Below are positions 5,889 through 7,013 of a stretch of 7,013 nt of DNA, piece after piece (the first letter of the stretch is position 1; every line of letters starts with the position of its first letter). Location: NCBI GenBank assembly GCA_964495145.1, contig CAZBUP010000046.1, forward strand, positions 1 to 7,013, written 5' to 3'. The notes below the pieces were generated by a model. It saw only the letters and a program-made list of their open reading frames with translations, was not told the DNA's origin and made no database searches. Origin of the DNA: UBA6120 sp964495145 (GTDB lineage Bacteria > Bacillota_I > Bacilli_A > RFN20 > CAG-826). Both the position numbers and the translations under genes were made by a program.

Positions 5889-6831
5889 TCCCGGTCTCCT
5901 TTGTCATCAATTTGCCTCGAAGTTTTCTAACTGGCGCATACTTTTTAATCAGCGCAAACAATGTAAGCGAGATAAGAGTCATCAAGTAAGGCAAAGTATT
6001 TAAGAGTTCATATGGAAAAGCGAGCACCGTTTGGGCCCCGATGGCAAAATAATCGACCGCTCCGAATAAAAGCGCAAACAACATCGTCAGCCAAGGGCGC
6101 CCTTGTCCCATGGCTTCGGCGGCAATGCCAATGAATCCGCGCCCGGCGACCATGCCGGCTGAAAAATACGATAAATAGACCATCGATAGATATGCTCCGC
6201 CCAATCCGGCAAAGATACCGCAGATTATAAGAGCATAGATACGAGTCTTTTTCACAGAGATGCCGGTGGAAGTCGCGGCGACCTGATTATGGCCCACCGC
6301 GCTGATATAAAGACCAAGCTTTGTCCGTTTTAATAGGACCGTTAATACGACAACGGATAAAAAGGCTAGATACACGAGAATATTTTGTGAAAAGAGTGCG
6401 GGTCCGATAACGGGAATATCGGATAGCAACGGAATCGATAAGTTTGGAATCATCGCGCTTGGCCGCAACGATGAATCGCCTTTGACGCCAATGATTACGT
6501 AAAGAAGGTAGATGCATAAACCACTAGTCAGCATGTTTAGCGCGATGCCCGATAAAATCGGATCGGTTTTCACTTTTAAGGTGAAAAGCGCGAAAATAAA
6601 CGACATTAAGATGCCGACGACTACCGCAGAAACTAAACCAAGCACCCAACTATGAGACGCGTGACTAATCAGCCCGCCGCATAAAGCGGCTAGTGACATC
6701 GACCCTTCGACATTAATGTTGAGGAGACCGGCTTTTTTGGAGATTAATGCTCCCATCGATGCGAATAAAATCGGGACGGCGAATAGAAGCGTAGAAGTCA
6801 AGAATTGCTCGGAAAAAATGAATTTAAGCAT
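5872..6831 (-). CDS. nupQ: Nucleoside-type ABC transporter permease (BPD_transp_2, NupQ/YufQ-like)
   Basis: Integral membrane permease of 319 residues in the branched-chain amino acid/ribose/nucleoside permease family. The N-terminal AVPILFASMGALISKKAGLLNI (18-39) followed by VEGSM matches the conserved start of nucleoside-type permeases (NupQ, YufQ, PnrE-like). TKLGLYISAVGHNQVAATSTGI (170-191) is the usual cytoplasmic coupling loop, and GRGFIGIAAEAMGQGRPW (230-247) is the family signature. About eight to nine hydrophobic segments are visible, roughly 11-31, 44-58, 62-85, 92-114, 150-167, 198-222, 247-271 and 275-295, and the C-terminus is basic. Transporters of this kind usually work with a BMP/PnrA-type lipoprotein and an ATPase to import purine nucleosides; both partner genes would lie past base 7013. 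The start overlaps the end of the preceding permease by 8 nt. Its GGGAGG lies 12 nt upstream, a long spacing that suggests coupled translation. Exact substrate within this permease family is inferred. Confidence 0.9.
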   Translation of the reverse strand: MLKFIFSEQFLTSTLLFAVPILFASMGALISKKAGLLNINVEGSMSLAALCGGLISHASHSWVLGLVSAVVVGILMSFIFALFTLKVKTDPILSGIALNMLTSGLCIYLLYVIIGVKGDSSLRPSAMIPNLSIPLLSDIPVIGPALFSQNILVYLAFLSVVVLTVLLKRTKLGLYISAVGHNQVAATSTGISVKKTRIYALIICGIFAGLGGAYLSMVYLSYFSAGMVAGRGFIGIAAEAMGQGRPWLTMLFALLFGAVDYFAIGAQTVLAFPYELLNTLPYLMTLISLTLFALIKKYAPVRKLRGKLMTKETGNERNI

Positions 6832-7013
6832 GAGAATCTTGCGCCTCCCGTTCCTTTAGTAATAATGCCTGGAGACGTTTTCTTTTTAGCGATGCCAGGA
6901 AAGCCTGGCCGCCTACGAATAAGATGATGATTGCTTGGATGATATAGACGATTTCGTTTGGCACATCGCTAAGGCGGGCCATCTCAATCGCTCCGACTCG
7001 CAAGTAGCCGAGC
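6824..7013 (-). CDS. nupP: ABC transporter permease, C-terminal end (NupP/YufP-like, partial)
   Basis: Only the last 62 codons are present, ending in TAA at 6826-6824. The peptide opens with LGYLRVGAIEMARLSDVPNE, continues into a hydrophobic segment rich in isoleucine (residues 21-33 of the visible part, with IIQAIIILFVGG) and ends in a basic cytoplasmic tail (KRKRLQALLLKEREAQ). The pattern of MA-x-x-x-x-VP-x-E-IV-x-IIQ-x-IIILFV is the usual C-terminus of the first permease of nucleoside ABC transporters. Its partner NupQ-like permease follows with an 8-nt overlap, so the two would form a heterodimeric channel. The start, most of the membrane domain and the coupling helices are outside the window, so its identity rests on this tail and on gene order. 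Confidence 0.82.
   Translation of the reverse strand, partial: LGYLRVGAIEMARLSDVPNEIVYIIQAIIILFVGGQAFLASLKRKRLQALLLKEREAQDSHA

Noticed and set aside
6287..6517. Minus-strand frame of 76 codons inside the nupQ-like gene
   Set aside because: It is an alternate frame of a clear membrane protein gene.
6894..6909. Perfect hairpin GCCAGG-AAAG-CCTGGC near the end of the NupP-like permease
   Set aside because: It lies in coding sequence before the stop with no T-run after it. A 6-bp stem of this kind is common by chance, so neither a terminator nor a processing site is supported.
1..7013. CRISPR arrays, tRNA or rRNA genes, insertion sequences, phage or defence genes
   Set aside because: I saw no spaced direct repeats, no tRNA-like cloverleaf, no transposase motifs and no terminal inverted repeats. 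The gene content is ordinary metabolism and transport.

Overview
The window is a compact bacterial segment in which every intact gene lies on the minus strand, so transcription runs from base 7013 towards base 1. Base composition is moderate. Start sites carry strong Shine-Dalgarno sequences (AAGGAGG, AAAGGAG, AAGGAG). TGA is used as a real stop and TGG for tryptophan, so the standard code applies and a mycoplasma-type code does not. Together with the fused single-chain L-serine dehydratase and the nucleoside-type ABC permeases, this suggests an anaerobic or fermentative member of the Bacillota or an Acholeplasma/Izemoplasma-like relative. A spirochaete cannot be excluded, and the assignment is inference.

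Bases 2529-7013 are the distal part of a tightly packed operon. In transcription order it holds the end of a NupP-like ABC permease, a complete NupQ-like ABC permease, an ADP-ribosylglycohydrolase (ARH/DraG) family hydrolase, a ribokinase and a LacI-family regulator. The junctions are an 8-nt overlap, a 17-nt overlap, a 4-nt ATGA overlap and a 10-nt gap, which is typical of translational coupling. The substrate-binding lipoprotein and ATPase expected for such a transporter would lie beyond base 7013. The simplest reading is that a ribosylated compound (a nucleoside or a related conjugate) is imported, the ARH-like enzyme cuts its ribosyl bond, ribokinase makes ribose 5-phosphate, and the LacI-type protein senses the sugar or nucleoside. 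Using an ARH-family protein as the catabolic N- or O-ribosyl hydrolase of an uptake operon is the most interesting idea here and is an inference from context.

Bases 1978-2528 hold no intact gene. They contain a probable promoter and leader for the downstream dehydrogenase gene and a coding-like but broken plus-strand reading frame, probably a decayed gene of unknown identity. A weak hairpin region follows the regulator's stop codon.

Bases 1063-1977 encode a short-chain dehydrogenase/reductase of the retinol-dehydrogenase/WWOX-like group, probably transcribed alone. Bases 828-1062 are a 235-bp spacer with a likely promoter and an operator-like inverted repeat. Bases 1-827 hold the first 275 codons of an L-serine dehydratase that runs off the window.
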